A DNA stretch of 64,000 bases from Tsukamurella tyrosinosolvens. GTDB taxonomy: Bacteria; Actinomycetota; Actinomycetes; Mycobacteriales; Mycobacteriaceae. The stretch lies in assembly GCF_900104775.1 (NCBI RefSeq), contig NZ_FNSA01000003.1, positions 1,798,001 through 1,862,000 of the forward strand, read 5' to 3'. Below are positions 35,526 to 44,705 of this stretch, one piece after another. The translations under genes were made by a program, and so were the position numbers. The notes under the pieces were generated by a model. The model was not told the DNA's origin, did no database searches, and saw only the letters and a program-made list of their open reading frames with translations. The first letter of the stretch is position 1, and every line of letters begins with the position of its first letter.

Positions 35526-36518
35526 TCAGGCCTCGATCTCGCGGGCCAGCCAGGCGCCCAGCTCGGCGTACGCGGTCTCACGGGCGTCCTTCTCGGAGAG
35601 GAAGACGTCGTGCTTGGCGTTCTCGACGGGGACCACGGTCAGCCGGCCGCCGAGGGCTCCGGACCACTTCGCGATCTGCCGGGTGTCGAGGACCACGTCC
35701 GCGCGGCCGGCCTCCTCGCTCCACTCCTTGGGAGCGAAGCTCTTCGTCGAGCGCAGCACGAGCGACGGGACGCCCACGTCCAGGCCGCGGTGCAGCAGGC
35801 TGTGCGCGACGCGGACGGCGCGCAGCCAGCCGAAGCGCACCGGGAAGCCCTCGATCGGCTTGATCCGGACGTCGAAGTCGAACTCGCCGTGCTCGTCGGT
35901 GTGGATGGTCTGGCCGTACACGCCGACCGCCTCGACGGGGACGATGCGGGTGCCCACGGCCTTGCCGATGAGCTTGACGACGGGCGTCGCGACCTCGCGC
36001 AGCACCGCGGAGCCCTGCAGGTCGAACCACGGGCTGTCGAGCACGAGACCGGCGATCGGTGCTGTGCGGCCCGCCTTGCGGCGGCGGTCGAGCCAGAGCG
36101 GCGTGATCAGGCCGCCGGTCGAGTGCGCCGCGACGACGACGCCGAGGCCCGGGTGCTCCTGCTCGATCGCCGCGACCGCGAGGTCCAGCTCGGCGTCGTA
36201 GACGGTGAAGTCCGTCGCGTAGTGCGCCGACTGCCCCTCCCGCAGCGAGCGCCCGCACTTGCGCAGGTCCAGCGCGTAGAAGGCGTAGCCGCGGTCGGCG
36301 AAGAACTCCGCCACCGCGGTCTGGAAGAAGTAGTCCGAGAAGCCGTGCACCCACAGCACCGCGTGGTGCGGGTCCTGCGGGCCGGCCACGTGCTTGACGA
36401 GCGTCGCGACGACGTCGCCGCCCGGCTCGCCGTCCGGGTCGGGGCCCAGCTCGAAGGTGTGCGCGACGAAGTCGTCGCCCAGGACGTCGGGGGAGTAGGT
36501 CAGCTCAGTGGTCGCCAC
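35526..36518 (-). CDS. Alpha/beta hydrolase (lysophospholipase-like)
   Basis: This protein of about 330 residues has the monoacylglycerol-lipase/lysophospholipase type of alpha/beta fold: [13 protein letters not shown] (about 54-66), the elbow AHSTGG with Ser133, and a late His in [16 protein letters not shown] at 36518 is the likely start; an ATG at 36560 would add 14 unconserved residues. A homologue lies beside mtr in Mycobacterium. It probably hydrolyses lipid esters in the cytoplasm or at the membrane; the substrate is unknown. Confidence 0.82.
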   Translation of the reverse strand: MATTELTYSPDVLGDDFVAHTFELGPDPDGEPGGDVVATLVKHVAGPQDPHHAVLWVHGFSDYFFQTAVAEFFADRGYAFYALDLRKCGRSLREGQSAHYATDFTVYDAELDLAVAAIEQEHPGLGVVVAAHSTGGLITPLWLDRRRKAGRTAPIAGLVLDSPWFDLQGSAVLREVATPVVKLIGKAVGTRIVPVEAVGVYGQTIHTDEHGEFDFDVRIKPIEGFPVRFGWLRAVRVAHSLLHRGLDVGVPSLVLRSTKSFAPKEWSEEAGRADVVLDTRQIAKWSGALGGRLTVVPVENAKHDVFLSEKDARETAYAELGAWLAREIEA

Positions 36519-36657
36519 GGCTTCACTGTAATGACGGTGCGCGGTCCGGTCGTACTGCAAGGTGTGCCGCGCGCCACCGGAGGGCCCCGGAGTAAGGTTC
36601 TGGCGCAGAAGGGGGCCGATGCGTGGCCCCGCCCCACGTCGAGGAGTGAACTACCAG

Positions 36658-38154
36658 ATGGCCCGTAACGTGATCAGCACGGACGTCGCGCTCGTCGGCG
36701 CGGGAATCATGAGCGCCACGCTCGGCACCCTGCTCCGCAAGCTGGAGCCCAGCTGGTCGATCAACGTCTTCGAGTCCCTCGACGCCGCGGCCGCCGAGTC
36801 CTCCGACCCGTGGAACAACGCGGGCACAGGCCACTCGGCGCTGTGCGAGCTGAACTACACGCCGCAGGCCGCCGACGGCTCCGTCGACATCTCCAAGGCG
36901 ATCACGATCAACGAGCAGTTCCAGGTCTCGCGCCAGTTCTGGGCGTACGCCGTGGACGCGGGCGTGCTCGACGAGCCGTCCGACTTCATCAACCCCATTC
37001 CGCACGCCAGCTTCGTGCACGGCGCCGACAACGTCGAGTACCTGCGCAAGCGCTACGACGCGCTGTCCGGCCAGACGCTGTTCGAGGGCATGGAGTTCTT
37101 CACCGATCCGGCCACGTTCTCCGAGCGCCTGCCGGTCATGGCCGCGGGCCGCAACTTCGGCGACCCCGTCGCCGTGAACTGGTACGAGGGCGGCACCGAC
37201 GTCGACTTCGGCTCGCTGACCAAGAAGCTCATCAACTTCGTCGGCAAGGGCGGCGCCGTCCACTTCGGCACCAAGGTCACGAACCTCAAGCGCACCAAGG
37301 ACGGCTGGCGCCTGACCGTCCGCAACCTGCGCACCCACGAGGTCACCCACGTGGACGCGCGGTTCGTCTTCGTCGGCGCCGGCGGCGGCGCCCTGCCGCT
37401 GCTGCAGAAGTCGGGCATCAAGGAGGCCAAGGGCTTCGGCGGCTTCCCCGTCTCGGGCCAGTTCTTCCGCTGCACCAACCCCGAGCTCATCGACCACCAC
37501 GCCGCGAAGGTCTACGGCAAGGCCGCCGTCGGTGCCCCGCCGATGTCGGTGCCGCACCTCGACACCCGCGTCATCGAGGGCAACAAGGGCCTGCTGTTCG
37601 GCCCCTACGCCGGCTTCTCGCCGAAGTTCCTCAAGGCCGGCCAGTACACCGACCTGCCGCTGTCGGTGAAGCCGAACAACCTGCTCCCGATGATGGCCGT
37701 CGGCCTCAAGGAGATGGGCCTGACCAAGTACCTCATCGGCGAGCTCCTGCAGTCGCCCGCCGACCGCGTGAAGACGCTCTCCGAGTTCGTGCCCCGCGCC
37801 ACCGGCGGCGACTGGGAGCTCATCACCGCCGGCCAGCGCGTCCAGGTGATCCGCAAGGGCCCCGGCGGCGGCAACCTCGAATTCGGCACCGCGGTCATCG
37901 CCGCCGACGACGAGTCGATCGCCGGCCTGCTCGGCGCCTCGCCCGGCGCCTCCACGGCCGTGCCCGCGATGCTCGACGTGCTCGGCAAGTGCTTCCCCAA
38001 GCACATGCAGGCGTGGAAGCCGTTGCTGCAGGAGATGATCCCGTCCTACGGCACCACCCTCAACGACAACAAGCAGCTCTTCGGCCAGGTCTGGGACTGG
38101 ACCAACCGCACGCTGCAGCTGTCCCCGGGCGTCGGGGCCGACGCGCAGGCCTAG
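36658..38154 (+). CDS. mqo: Malate:quinone oxidoreductase
   Basis: This 498-residue peripheral-membrane FAD enzyme oxidises malate to oxaloacetate and passes electrons to quinone, linking the TCA cycle to respiration. It shows [58 protein letters not shown], and the late [15 protein letters not shown]. The length is typical. ATG 36658 has GAGGAG 11 bases before it. It diverges from the hydrolase-mtr pair and leads a run of rightward genes. Confidence 0.96.
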   Translation: MARNVISTDVALVGAGIMSATLGTLLRKLEPSWSINVFESLDAAAAESSDPWNNAGTGHSALCELNYTPQAADGSVDISKAITINEQFQVSRQFWAYAVDAGVLDEPSDFINPIPHASFVHGADNVEYLRKRYDALSGQTLFEGMEFFTDPATFSERLPVMAAGRNFGDPVAVNWYEGGTDVDFGSLTKKLINFVGKGGAVHFGTKVTNLKRTKDGWRLTVRNLRTHEVTHVDARFVFVGAGGGALPLLQKSGIKEAKGFGGFPVSGQFFRCTNPELIDHHAAKVYGKAAVGAPPMSVPHLDTRVIEGNKGLLFGPYAGFSPKFLKAGQYTDLPLSVKPNNLLPMMAVGLKEMGLTKYLIGELLQSPADRVKTLSEFVPRATGGDWELITAGQRVQVIRKGPGGGNLEFGTAVIAADDESIAGLLGASPGASTAVPAMLDVLGKCFPKHMQAWKPLLQEMIPSYGTTLNDNKQLFGQVWDWTNRTLQLSPGVGADAQA

Positions 38155-38158
38155 CGCC

Positions 38159-38599
38159 GTGCGCCGCGCCTCCGGAGACGAACTCGACGCGACGACCCTG
38201 TACGCGCTGCTGAAGCTGCGCGCCGAGGTCTTCATCGCCGAGCAGCAGAGCCCGTGGCTCGACGTGGACGGGCGCGACCTCGATCCGTCGACGGTGCACC
38301 TCTGGCTGTCCGACGGTGCCGCCCCCGGCGGCGCGGTCGCGACGGTGCGCATCACCGATGAGGGCCCGGGGCTGGCCGCGATCGGCCGGGTGTGCGCGGC
38401 ATCGTCGCACCGCGGGCGCGGTCTGATCGGCGAACTGATGACCGCGGCGCTCGCCGAGCTCGACGGCCGGGCCTGCCTGCTCGAGGCGCAGTCGCACCTC
38501 GAGAGCATGTACGCCAAGTACGGATTCGCCCGCGAGGGCGACGAATTCATCGAGGACGGCATCCCGCACGTCCCCATGAGGAGGCCCGCCGGTGTCTGA
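38159..38599 (+). CDS. ElaA-type GNAT acetyltransferase
   Basis: This 146-residue protein matches the ElaA family of GNAT proteins: [19 protein letters not shown] at the start, the acetyl-CoA loop [18 protein letters not shown], and the ending [21 protein letters not shown]. The substrate is unknown. GTG 38159 begins four bases after mqo, and its stop lies eight bases inside the next gene, so the three genes are almost certainly cotranscribed. Confidence 0.88.
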   Translation: MRRASGDELDATTLYALLKLRAEVFIAEQQSPWLDVDGRDLDPSTVHLWLSDGAAPGGAVATVRITDEGPGLAAIGRVCAASSHRGRGLIGELMTAALAELDGRACLLEAQSHLESMYAKYGFAREGDEFIEDGIPHVPMRRPAGV

Positions 38600-40451
38600 C
38601 CGCTATCCGTTCAGCGCCGTCGTCGGCCACGACGAGCTGCGGCTCGCCCTCACGCTGTGCGCCATCGCGCCCGCCGTCGGCGGCGTGCTCGTGCGCGGCG
38701 AGAAGGGCACCGCGAAGTCCACCGCCGCCCGCGCCCTCGCCCCGCTGCTGCCGCCCCGGCCCGACGGTGCGCCCGCCCGTCTCGTCGAGCTGCCCATCGG
38801 CGCCACCGAGGACCGCGTCGTCGGATCGCTGGACCTGCACCGCGCCCTCGGCGAGGGCCGGGTCGACTTCACGCCCGGCCTGCTGGCCGACGCGGACGGC
38901 GGCATCCTCTACGTCGACGAGGTCAACCTGCTGTCCGACCACCTCGTGGACGTCCTCCTCGACGCGGCCGCGATGGGGCGGGTCACCGTCGAGCGGGACG
39001 CCGTCTCGCGCTCCTACCCGGCGCGATTCGTGCTGGTCGGCACCATGAACCCCGAGGAGGGGGAGCTGCGGCCGCAGCTGTTGGACCGTTTCGGTCTGGC
39101 CGTCGACGTGTGCGCCAGCCGCGACGTGGACGCCCGCGTCGAGGTGATGCGCCGGCGCCTCGCCTTCGAGGCCGACCCCGCCGGCTTCGCCGCCGAGTAC
39201 GCCGCCGCCGACGCCGAGCAGGCCCGCCGCATCGCCGAGGCCCGCGACCGGCTGCCCGCCGTCGCGCTGCCCGACGCCGAGCTGCGCCGCATCGCCGCCG
39301 TGTGCGCCGCCTTCGACGTCGACGGCATGCGCGCCGACCTCGTGATAGCCCGCGCCGCCCGCGCCCACGCCGCGTGGCGCGGCGTCGCCGAGGTCACCGA
39401 GGACGACGTCCGCGTCGCCGCGGCCCTCGCGCTGCCGCACCGCAAGCGCCGCGACCCGTTCGACGAGCCCGGGCTCGACGACGCTGAGCTCGACCGCGCG
39501 CTCGACGACGCCCGCGAGGCCGCCGACGACCCGGAACCCGACGGCCCCGACGACGGCGGGCCCGACGACGGCGGCCCCGACGGCGGGCAGCAGGCGGATC
39601 CGCCGCCGGCGCAGGACGATTCCGCCGCATCCGAGCCGGAGCCGCAGGGCGCACCGCTGCCGACCACGCGGCACCGCACGGTCAGCCGGCTGACGGTTCC
39701 CGGCACGGGGACCGGCGGGGCGACGGGCCGCCGGTCGAAGTCCCGCTCCGACCGCGGCAGCGTCGTCCGCGCCGCGCCCGCGGGCACCGGAGCCGGCCTG
39801 CACCTGGCCGCGACGCTCCGCGCCGCCGCACCGGCGCAGGCCGCCCGCGGCCGGGTCGACGGCCCGCTGCACCTCGCGCCCTCGGACCTGCGGTCCCCGA
39901 TCCGCGAGGCCACCGAGGGCAACCTGGTCGTCTTCGTCGTGGACCTGTCCGGCTCGATGGCCGCGCGGGAACGCATCGCGCTGGTCGGGGAGGCCGCGGT
40001 CTCCCTGCTGCGCGACGCCTACCAGCGGCGCGACAAGGTGGCCGTGATCGGCTTCCGCGGCGCCGAGGCCACCCTGCTGGTGCCGCCGACGCGGTCCGTC
40101 GACGTGGCCGTCGCGCGGCTCGCCCGGGCCCGCACCGGCGGCCGGACGCCACTGGCGGAGGGGCTCATCGAGGCGCGCAAGCTGCTGCGCCGCGAGGACC
40201 TGCGGCCCGACGCCCGCCGCCCGCTCGTCGTGGTGCTCACCGACGGTCGCGCGACGTCCGGCCGCGATCCGCTGCCCCGCGCGCTGGCCGCGGCGGCGGG
40301 TCTGCACGCCGACGGTCGCGCGACGGTGGTCGTGGACTGCGAGACCTCGATGGTGCGGCTGGGCCTCGCGGCGAAGGTCGCGGCCGCGCTCGGCGCGCCG
40401 ATGATCCCGCTCGGCGGCCTGAGCCCGCAGGATCTGGCCCGCGTCGCCTGA
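38592..40451 (+). CDS. Magnesium/cobalto-chelatase I-D type AAA-VWA protein
   Basis: This 619-residue protein joins a ChlI-like AAA ATPase (residues about 5-290) to a ChlD-like VWA domain (about 440-619) through an acidic Pro/Asp/Gly-rich linker. It has Walker [10 protein letters not shown] (36-44), Walker [13 protein letters not shown], and the MIDAS motif DLSGSM (about 452), with RTPLAEGL and LTDGRATSG completing the metal site. No chlorophyll is made by this lineage, and cobO and cobB follow, so a cobaltochelatase helper role working with CobN is the likely function. No cobN is in the window. Confidence 0.88.
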   Translation: MSDRYPFSAVVGHDELRLALTLCAIAPAVGGVLVRGEKGTAKSTAARALAPLLPPRPDGAPARLVELPIGATEDRVVGSLDLHRALGEGRVDFTPGLLADADGGILYVDEVNLLSDHLVDVLLDAAAMGRVTVERDAVSRSYPARFVLVGTMNPEEGELRPQLLDRFGLAVDVCASRDVDARVEVMRRRLAFEADPAGFAAEYAAADAEQARRIAEARDRLPAVALPDAELRRIAAVCAAFDVDGMRADLVIARAARAHAAWRGVAEVTEDDVRVAAALALPHRKRRDPFDEPGLDDAELDRALDDAREAADDPEPDGPDDGGPDDGGPDGGQQADPPPAQDDSAASEPEPQGAPLPTTRHRTVSRLTVPGTGTGGATGRRSKSRSDRGSVVRAAPAGTGAGLHLAATLRAAAPAQAARGRVDGPLHLAPSDLRSPIREATEGNLVVFVVDLSGSMAARERIALVGEAAVSLLRDAYQRRDKVAVIGFRGAEATLLVPPTRSVDVAVARLARARTGGRTPLAEGLIEARKLLRREDLRPDARRPLVVVLTDGRATSGRDPLPRALAAAAGLHADGRATVVVDCETSMVRLGLAAKVAAALGAPMIPLGGLSPQDLARVA

Positions 40452-40472
40452 CGTATGTTCCGAAAGTCGACT

Positions 40473-40506
40473 CGTGGCGGGCAGCGCGACAATATTCGTC
40501 GCCACG
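40473..40506 (+). other. Inverted repeat before cobO
   Basis: CGTGGCG (40473-40479) is inverted at 40500-40506, and an overlapping alternative stem GCGAC/GTCGC (40486-40490 with 40498-40502) excludes the full pairing. I see no cobalamin-riboswitch box. The structure may simply slow or end upstream transcription. Confidence 0.3.
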
Positions 40507-40555
40507 CCTCGCTGGAGTGAAGTTTCGTAGCGCCCCGACCCGAAGGAGTCACGTC

Positions 40556-41173
40556 ATGCCGCAGGGCAAGGTCGAATCGGTGCCGCAGGACGGCCTGACC
40601 ACCCGGCAGCGCCGCAACCAGGCGCTGCTCGCCGTGCACACCGGCCCGGGCAAGGGGAAGTCGACCGCCGCCTTCGGCATGGCCATGCGCGCGTGGAACC
40701 AGGGCTTCGACATCGGCGTCTTCCAGTTCGTCAAGAGCGCGAAGTGGAAGGTCGGCGAGGAGCAGACGATGCTCGCGCTGAACGAGCTGCACGAGCGCAC
40801 CGGCGCGGGCGGTCCCGTCGAGTGGCACAAGATGGGCCAGGGCTGGTCGTGGCTGCGGCGCACCGACGACGCCGAGCAGGACCACGCCGAGGCCGCCCGC
40901 GACGGCTGGCGGGAGATCGCGCGCCGACTCAGCGTGGAGCAACACCGCTTCTACGTACTCGACGAGTTCACCTACCCCCTCAAGTGGGGCTGGATCGACG
41001 TCGACGAGGTGGTCGAGACCCTGGTGAACCGGCCCGGCAACCAGCACGTGATCATCACCGGCCGCGACGCGCCGCAGGCGCTGATGGACGCCGCCGACCT
41101 GGTCACCGAGATGACCAAGATCAAGCACCCGATGGATGCCGGCCGGAAGGGCCAGAGGGGGATCGAGTGGTGA
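40556..41173 (+). CDS. cobO: Corrinoid adenosyltransferase
   Basis: This 205-residue P-loop protein adds the adenosyl group from ATP to cob(I)yrinic acid diamide. It has HTGPGKGKST (28-37), the family region VFQFVKSAKWKVGEE, YVLDEFTYPLKWGW and the final HPMDAGRKGQRGIEW. GAAGGAG precedes ATG 40556, which decides the start over the 13-residue longer frame. It lies 104 bases after the chelatase-like gene and 52 before cobB. Confidence 0.95.
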   Translation: MPQGKVESVPQDGLTTRQRRNQALLAVHTGPGKGKSTAAFGMAMRAWNQGFDIGVFQFVKSAKWKVGEEQTMLALNELHERTGAGGPVEWHKMGQGWSWLRRTDDAEQDHAEAARDGWREIARRLSVEQHRFYVLDEFTYPLKWGWIDVDEVVETLVNRPGNQHVIITGRDAPQALMDAADLVTEMTKIKHPMDAGRKGQRGIEW

Positions 41174-41225
41174 GGGGCCGCACCCGATCCCGCGGGGCGC
41201 GGCGTCCGCGAACGCAGGTCATCGA

Positions 41226-42575
41226 GTGGTAGCCCCCGCGGTCGTCATCGCCGCGCCGTCGTCGGGCAGCGGCAAGACGACCATCGCGACCGGGCTCATG
41301 GGCGCTCTCGCGCGGACCGGCACCGTCGCGCCGTTCAAGGTGGGCCCCGACTACATCGACCCGGGCTATCACGCCCTCGCCACCGGCCGGCCCGGCCGCA
41401 ACCTCGATGCCGTGCTGTGCGGCGAGCACCGCATCGCCCCGTTGTACCGGCACGGCGCGCGGGACGCGGACATCGCCGTCGTGGAGGGCGTGATGGGGCT
41501 GTTCGACGGGCGCATCGTCGACGGTCCCGGCGGCGCGGTCACCGAGGGCATCGGCTCCACCGCCGACGTCGCACAATCACTCGGCGCCCCGGTGGTGCTG
41601 GTCGTCGATGTGCGCGGCCACTCGCAGTCGCTCGCCGCGCTGCTCACCGGCTTCGCCACCTACCGGCCCGGCGTCGCGATCGCGGGCGTCATCCTCAACC
41701 GCGTCTCCAGCCCGCGGCACGAGCGGGTGCTGCGCGACGCGTGTGCGCACGCGGGCCTCGAGGCCGTCGGCGCGGTGCCCGGCGCCGCCGCCCTGGAGGT
41801 GCCGGCGCGGCACCTCGGCCTGATCCCCGCCGCCGAGCGCGGCGACGACGCCGTCGCCGCGGTCGCCGCGATGACGGAGCTGGTGGAACGGCACGTCGAC
41901 GTCGAGCGGATCCGCGACCTGGCGAGGCCCGTCGCCGACGGGCCCGGGTGGTCACCGTCGGCCGAGGTGGCCCGCGCGGGCGGGCCGACCGTCGCCCTGG
42001 CCGGCGGCCCGGCGTTCAGCTTCGGCTACGCCGAGCACGAGGAGTTGCTGCGCGCCGCGGGCGCGCACGTCCGCCGCTTCGACCCGCTCACCGACGAGCT
42101 GCCCGACGGGACCGCGGCGGTCGTGCTGCCCGGCGGCTTCCCCGAGGTGTACGCCGAGAAGCTGTCGGGGAACGCGGCGCTGCGCGGGCAGCTGCGCACC
42201 CTGGTCGACGCCGGCGGCGCGGTGCACGCGGAGTGCGCGGGTCAGCTGTACCTCGCGGAGTCGCTCGACGGGGTCCCCATGTGCGGGATCGTGCCCGGCG
42301 CCGCGACGTTCACCCGTCGGCTCACGCTCGGCTATCGCGACGCGGTCGCCCTCGGCCCCAGCCCCCTGTTCGAGCCCGGCGAGCGAGTGACGGGGCACGA
42401 GTTCCACCGCACCGCGCTCGCGCCGGGTCCCGCGGCGGCCTGGGGTTGGCGCGACGCCGACGGTCGCGCCACGACCGACGGGTTCCTTTCGCCCACAGTG
42501 CACTCCTCGTATCTCCACGTGCATCCTGCCGGATACCCCGAGGTGGCGGAACGCCTGGTCAGAGCGGTCGCGTGA
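41226..42575 (+). CDS. cobB: Cobyrinic acid a,c-diamide synthase
   Basis: This 449-residue enzyme amidates the a and c side chains of cobyrinate with glutamine and ATP. The ATPase part carries APSSGSGKTT and PFKVGPDYIDPGYH; the C-terminal amidotransferase part carries VLPGGFPEVYAEKLS and the nucleophile Cys in HAECAGQLYL, with HSSYLHVHPAG near the end. The start is set at GTG 41226; the upstream frame overlaps cobO and lacks conservation. A copy of the cobO terminal sequence ATCGAGTGGT occurs at the start. Confidence 0.94.
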   Translation: MVAPAVVIAAPSSGSGKTTIATGLMGALARTGTVAPFKVGPDYIDPGYHALATGRPGRNLDAVLCGEHRIAPLYRHGARDADIAVVEGVMGLFDGRIVDGPGGAVTEGIGSTADVAQSLGAPVVLVVDVRGHSQSLAALLTGFATYRPGVAIAGVILNRVSSPRHERVLRDACAHAGLEAVGAVPGAAALEVPARHLGLIPAAERGDDAVAAVAAMTELVERHVDVERIRDLARPVADGPGWSPSAEVARAGGPTVALAGGPAFSFGYAEHEELLRAAGAHVRRFDPLTDELPDGTAAVVLPGGFPEVYAEKLSGNAALRGQLRTLVDAGGAVHAECAGQLYLAESLDGVPMCGIVPGAATFTRRLTLGYRDAVALGPSPLFEPGERVTGHEFHRTALAPGPAAAWGWRDADGRATTDGFLSPTVHSSYLHVHPAGYPEVAERLVRAVA

Positions 42576-42638
42576 GGAGTTCGTCTCACCCTGAGCGGGG
42601 GCCTCGCGCGGGCTGAGAGCTTCCTGTACAAAAGCCTC

Positions 42639-43238
42639 ATGCACAAGTCGATCAAGCTCGTCTCCGTCACCTTCGCCGCCGCCGCCGTGGTCGCCACCTC
42701 CGCCTGCGCCGCCGGTTCGTACGCCGCTCCCGGATCGCCCTCCTCCTCGGCCAAGCCCAGCGCCTCGGCCAAGCCGTCCGCGAAGCCCTCGACCGGCGCC
42801 TCGGCGAGCGCGTCGGCCAAGCCGTCCGCCTCGAAGCCCACCCCCGTCAAGGCCGGCACCCCGAGCGCCGTCCTCGCCTCCACCGCGTGGGAGACCACCT
42901 CCGCCAAGGACGCGAAGGGCGCCAAGGTCGCGCTGACCGACAAGAACGTCAAGAACTACGTCGGCTGGGCGTACTTCAAGAAGGACGGCACCTTCACCCT
43001 TTACAACCTCGACGACACCGCCAAGGGCAAGGGCGACTGGACCGTCTCGGCCGACGGCAAGACCCGCACCATCGTCGCCAAGAACGCCGACGGCAGCGTG
43101 CAGTACAAGCGCACCGTCGAGATCGTGACCCTCACCGAGAAGGAGTTCACGTACCGCGTGTACCCCGAGGCCTCCAACAAGGCCGTGTACTACGACATCG
43201 TGCACACCGCCACCAAGCACGCCGAGCCGCGCGCGTAG
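42639..43238 (+). CDS. DUF4822 secreted lipoprotein-like protein
   Basis: This 199-residue exported protein has a signal peptide ending TSAC, a weak lipobox with Cys23. A Ser/Ala/Lys/Pro low-complexity linker (about residues 30-70) that could span the cell wall follows. The DUF4822 domain reads LASTAWETTSAKDAKG, NVKNYVGWAYFKKDGTFTLY and DWTVSADGKTRTIVAKN. The function is unknown. It sits between cobB and cysG without an obvious link to corrinoid synthesis. Confidence 0.8.
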   Translation: MHKSIKLVSVTFAAAAVVATSACAAGSYAAPGSPSSSAKPSASAKPSAKPSTGASASASAKPSASKPTPVKAGTPSAVLASTAWETTSAKDAKGAKVALTDKNVKNYVGWAYFKKDGTFTLYNLDDTAKGKGDWTVSADGKTRTIVAKNADGSVQYKRTVEIVTLTEKEFTYRVYPEASNKAVYYDIVHTATKHAEPRA

Positions 43239-43268
43239 TGACGGACGCCGCTCACTAAGCTGAGCGGA

Positions 43269-44486
43269 ATGAACAGCCACGGCGCCCCGCACGATCCCTA
43301 CCTCGTCGGTCTGGATCTGCGAGGGCGCCGTGTCGTCGTCGTGGGGGCCGGCACCGTCGTGCAGCGTCGGTTGCCGGTCCTCCTCGCCGCCGGAGCGGAC
43401 GTCCACGTCATCGCGCCCGAGGCCACGCCCGCCGTCGAGTCCACGCCCGGCGTCGTCTGGCACCGCCGCGAGTACGCCTCCGGCGACCTCCTCGGCGCCT
43501 GGTACGTCCTGGCCGCCACGAACGATCCCGCGGTGAACGCCGCCGTCGTCGCCGAGGCCGAGGTGCAGCGCACCTTCTGCGTCCGCGCCGACCTCGCCCG
43601 TGAGGGCACGGCCGTCACGCCCGCCACCGTCGCCACCGGCGGCCTGCAGGTGGGCGTCCTCGCCTCCGGGGATCACCGACGGTCCGCCGCCGTCCGCGAC
43701 AGCCTCCGTGCCGTCCTGACGGGCGACGAGGCCGCCCGGCCCACCCACAAGCCCGAGGGGGTGGCCCTCGTCGGCGGGGGACCGGGCGACCCGGACCTCA
43801 TCACCGTGCGCGGGCGGGCCCTGCTCGGTCTGGCCGACGTGGTCGTCGCGGACCGGCTCGCCCCGCCCCGGCTGCTCGCCGAGCTCGCCCCCCACGTCGA
43901 GGTGATCGACGCCGCGAAGGTGCCCTACGGGCGGGCGATGGCCCAACAGGCCATCAACCAGGTGCTCATCGACCGCGCCCGCGAGGGCAAGTTCGTCGTC
44001 CGCCTCAAGGGCGGCGACCCCTACGTCTTCGGCCGCGGATTCGAGGAGCTCGAGGCGCTGGCCGCCGAGGGCATCTCCGTCACTGTCGTCCCGGGCATCA
44101 CCAGCTCGATCGCCGCGCCCTCGGCGGCCGGCATCCCCGTCACCCACCGCGGCGTGACGCACGAGTTCGTCGTCGTCTCCGGGCACGTCGCCCCGGGCCA
44201 CCCCGACAGCCTCGTCGACTGGGACGCGCTCGGCCGGCTGCGCGGCACCGTCGTGGTCCTGATGGCCGTGGAGCGGCTCGCCGCCATCGCCGACGCGCTG
44301 ATCGCCGGCGGCCGGCCCGCCGAGACGCCCGCCGCGGTCGTCGAGAACGCGACGACGGGCGGGCAGCGCACCGTCCGCGGCACGCTCGCCACCATCGCGG
44401 CGGACGCGGCCGCCGCCGACGTCGTGCCGCCCGCCGTGCTCGTCGTGGGCGCGACGGCCGGATTCACGGCCGCCCTCGGCGGCTGA
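43269..44486 (+). CDS. cysG: Siroheme synthase (uroporphyrinogen-III methyltransferase / precorrin-2 dehydrogenase)
   Basis: This 405-residue bifunctional enzyme makes precorrin-2 from uroporphyrinogen III and oxidises it to sirohydrochlorin, feeding siroheme and cobalamin. The N-terminal NAD domain has VVVVGAGTVVQRRLPVLLAAG (split here as VVVVGAGTVV and RRLPVLLAAG). The C-terminal methyltransferase has LVGGGPGDPDLITVRG, VVADRLAPPRLL, RLKGGDPYVFGRG and VVPGITSSIAAPS. The order matches Mycobacterium, where cysG precedes efpA. ATG 43269 starts 30 bases after the lipoprotein. Confidence 0.94.
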   Translation: MNSHGAPHDPYLVGLDLRGRRVVVVGAGTVVQRRLPVLLAAGADVHVIAPEATPAVESTPGVVWHRREYASGDLLGAWYVLAATNDPAVNAAVVAEAEVQRTFCVRADLAREGTAVTPATVATGGLQVGVLASGDHRRSAAVRDSLRAVLTGDEAARPTHKPEGVALVGGGPGDPDLITVRGRALLGLADVVVADRLAPPRLLAELAPHVEVIDAAKVPYGRAMAQQAINQVLIDRAREGKFVVRLKGGDPYVFGRGFEELEALAAEGISVTVVPGITSSIAAPSAAGIPVTHRGVTHEFVVVSGHVAPGHPDSLVDWDALGRLRGTVVVLMAVERLAAIADALIAGGRPAETPAAVVENATTGGQRTVRGTLATIAADAAAADVVPPAVLVVGATAGFTAALGG

Positions 44487-44508
44487 CCCGCACCCGGGGT
44501 GTGGGTTT
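44487..44508 (+). terminator. Hairpin terminator after cysG
   Basis: An eight-pair stem CCCGCACC/GGTGTGGG (one G-T pair) with a three-base loop directly follows the cysG stop and is followed by TTT. The remaining gap up to 44705 holds no recognisable gene; it has a GTAAC/GTTAC inverted repeat near 44635-44660 that could be an operator. Confidence 0.5.
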
Positions 44509-44705
44509 CGCGCGTGTCGGCGAAATGTGACGGCCCCGCAGCGGCGATCATCGAGTGACCTGACGATCAGGGCCCTGCGCTGCACGAATCGCCCGATTCC
44601 GGGGCTTTCCGTCCGAACCCGGACCGCCACTTCAGTAACTCTCGTCACAATTGTTACCGTTCTCGACTTCCGGATCGGGCGGGGGAGTCGGTAGCCTCGG
44701 GCATC

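Noticed and set aside
40452-40555. Cobalamin riboswitch before cobO
   Set aside because: No B12-box or matching helices; only short inverted repeats are present.
41952-44648. Open frame of 898 codons antisense to cobB and cysG
   Set aside because: Covers three well-supported genes on the other strand and has no domain.
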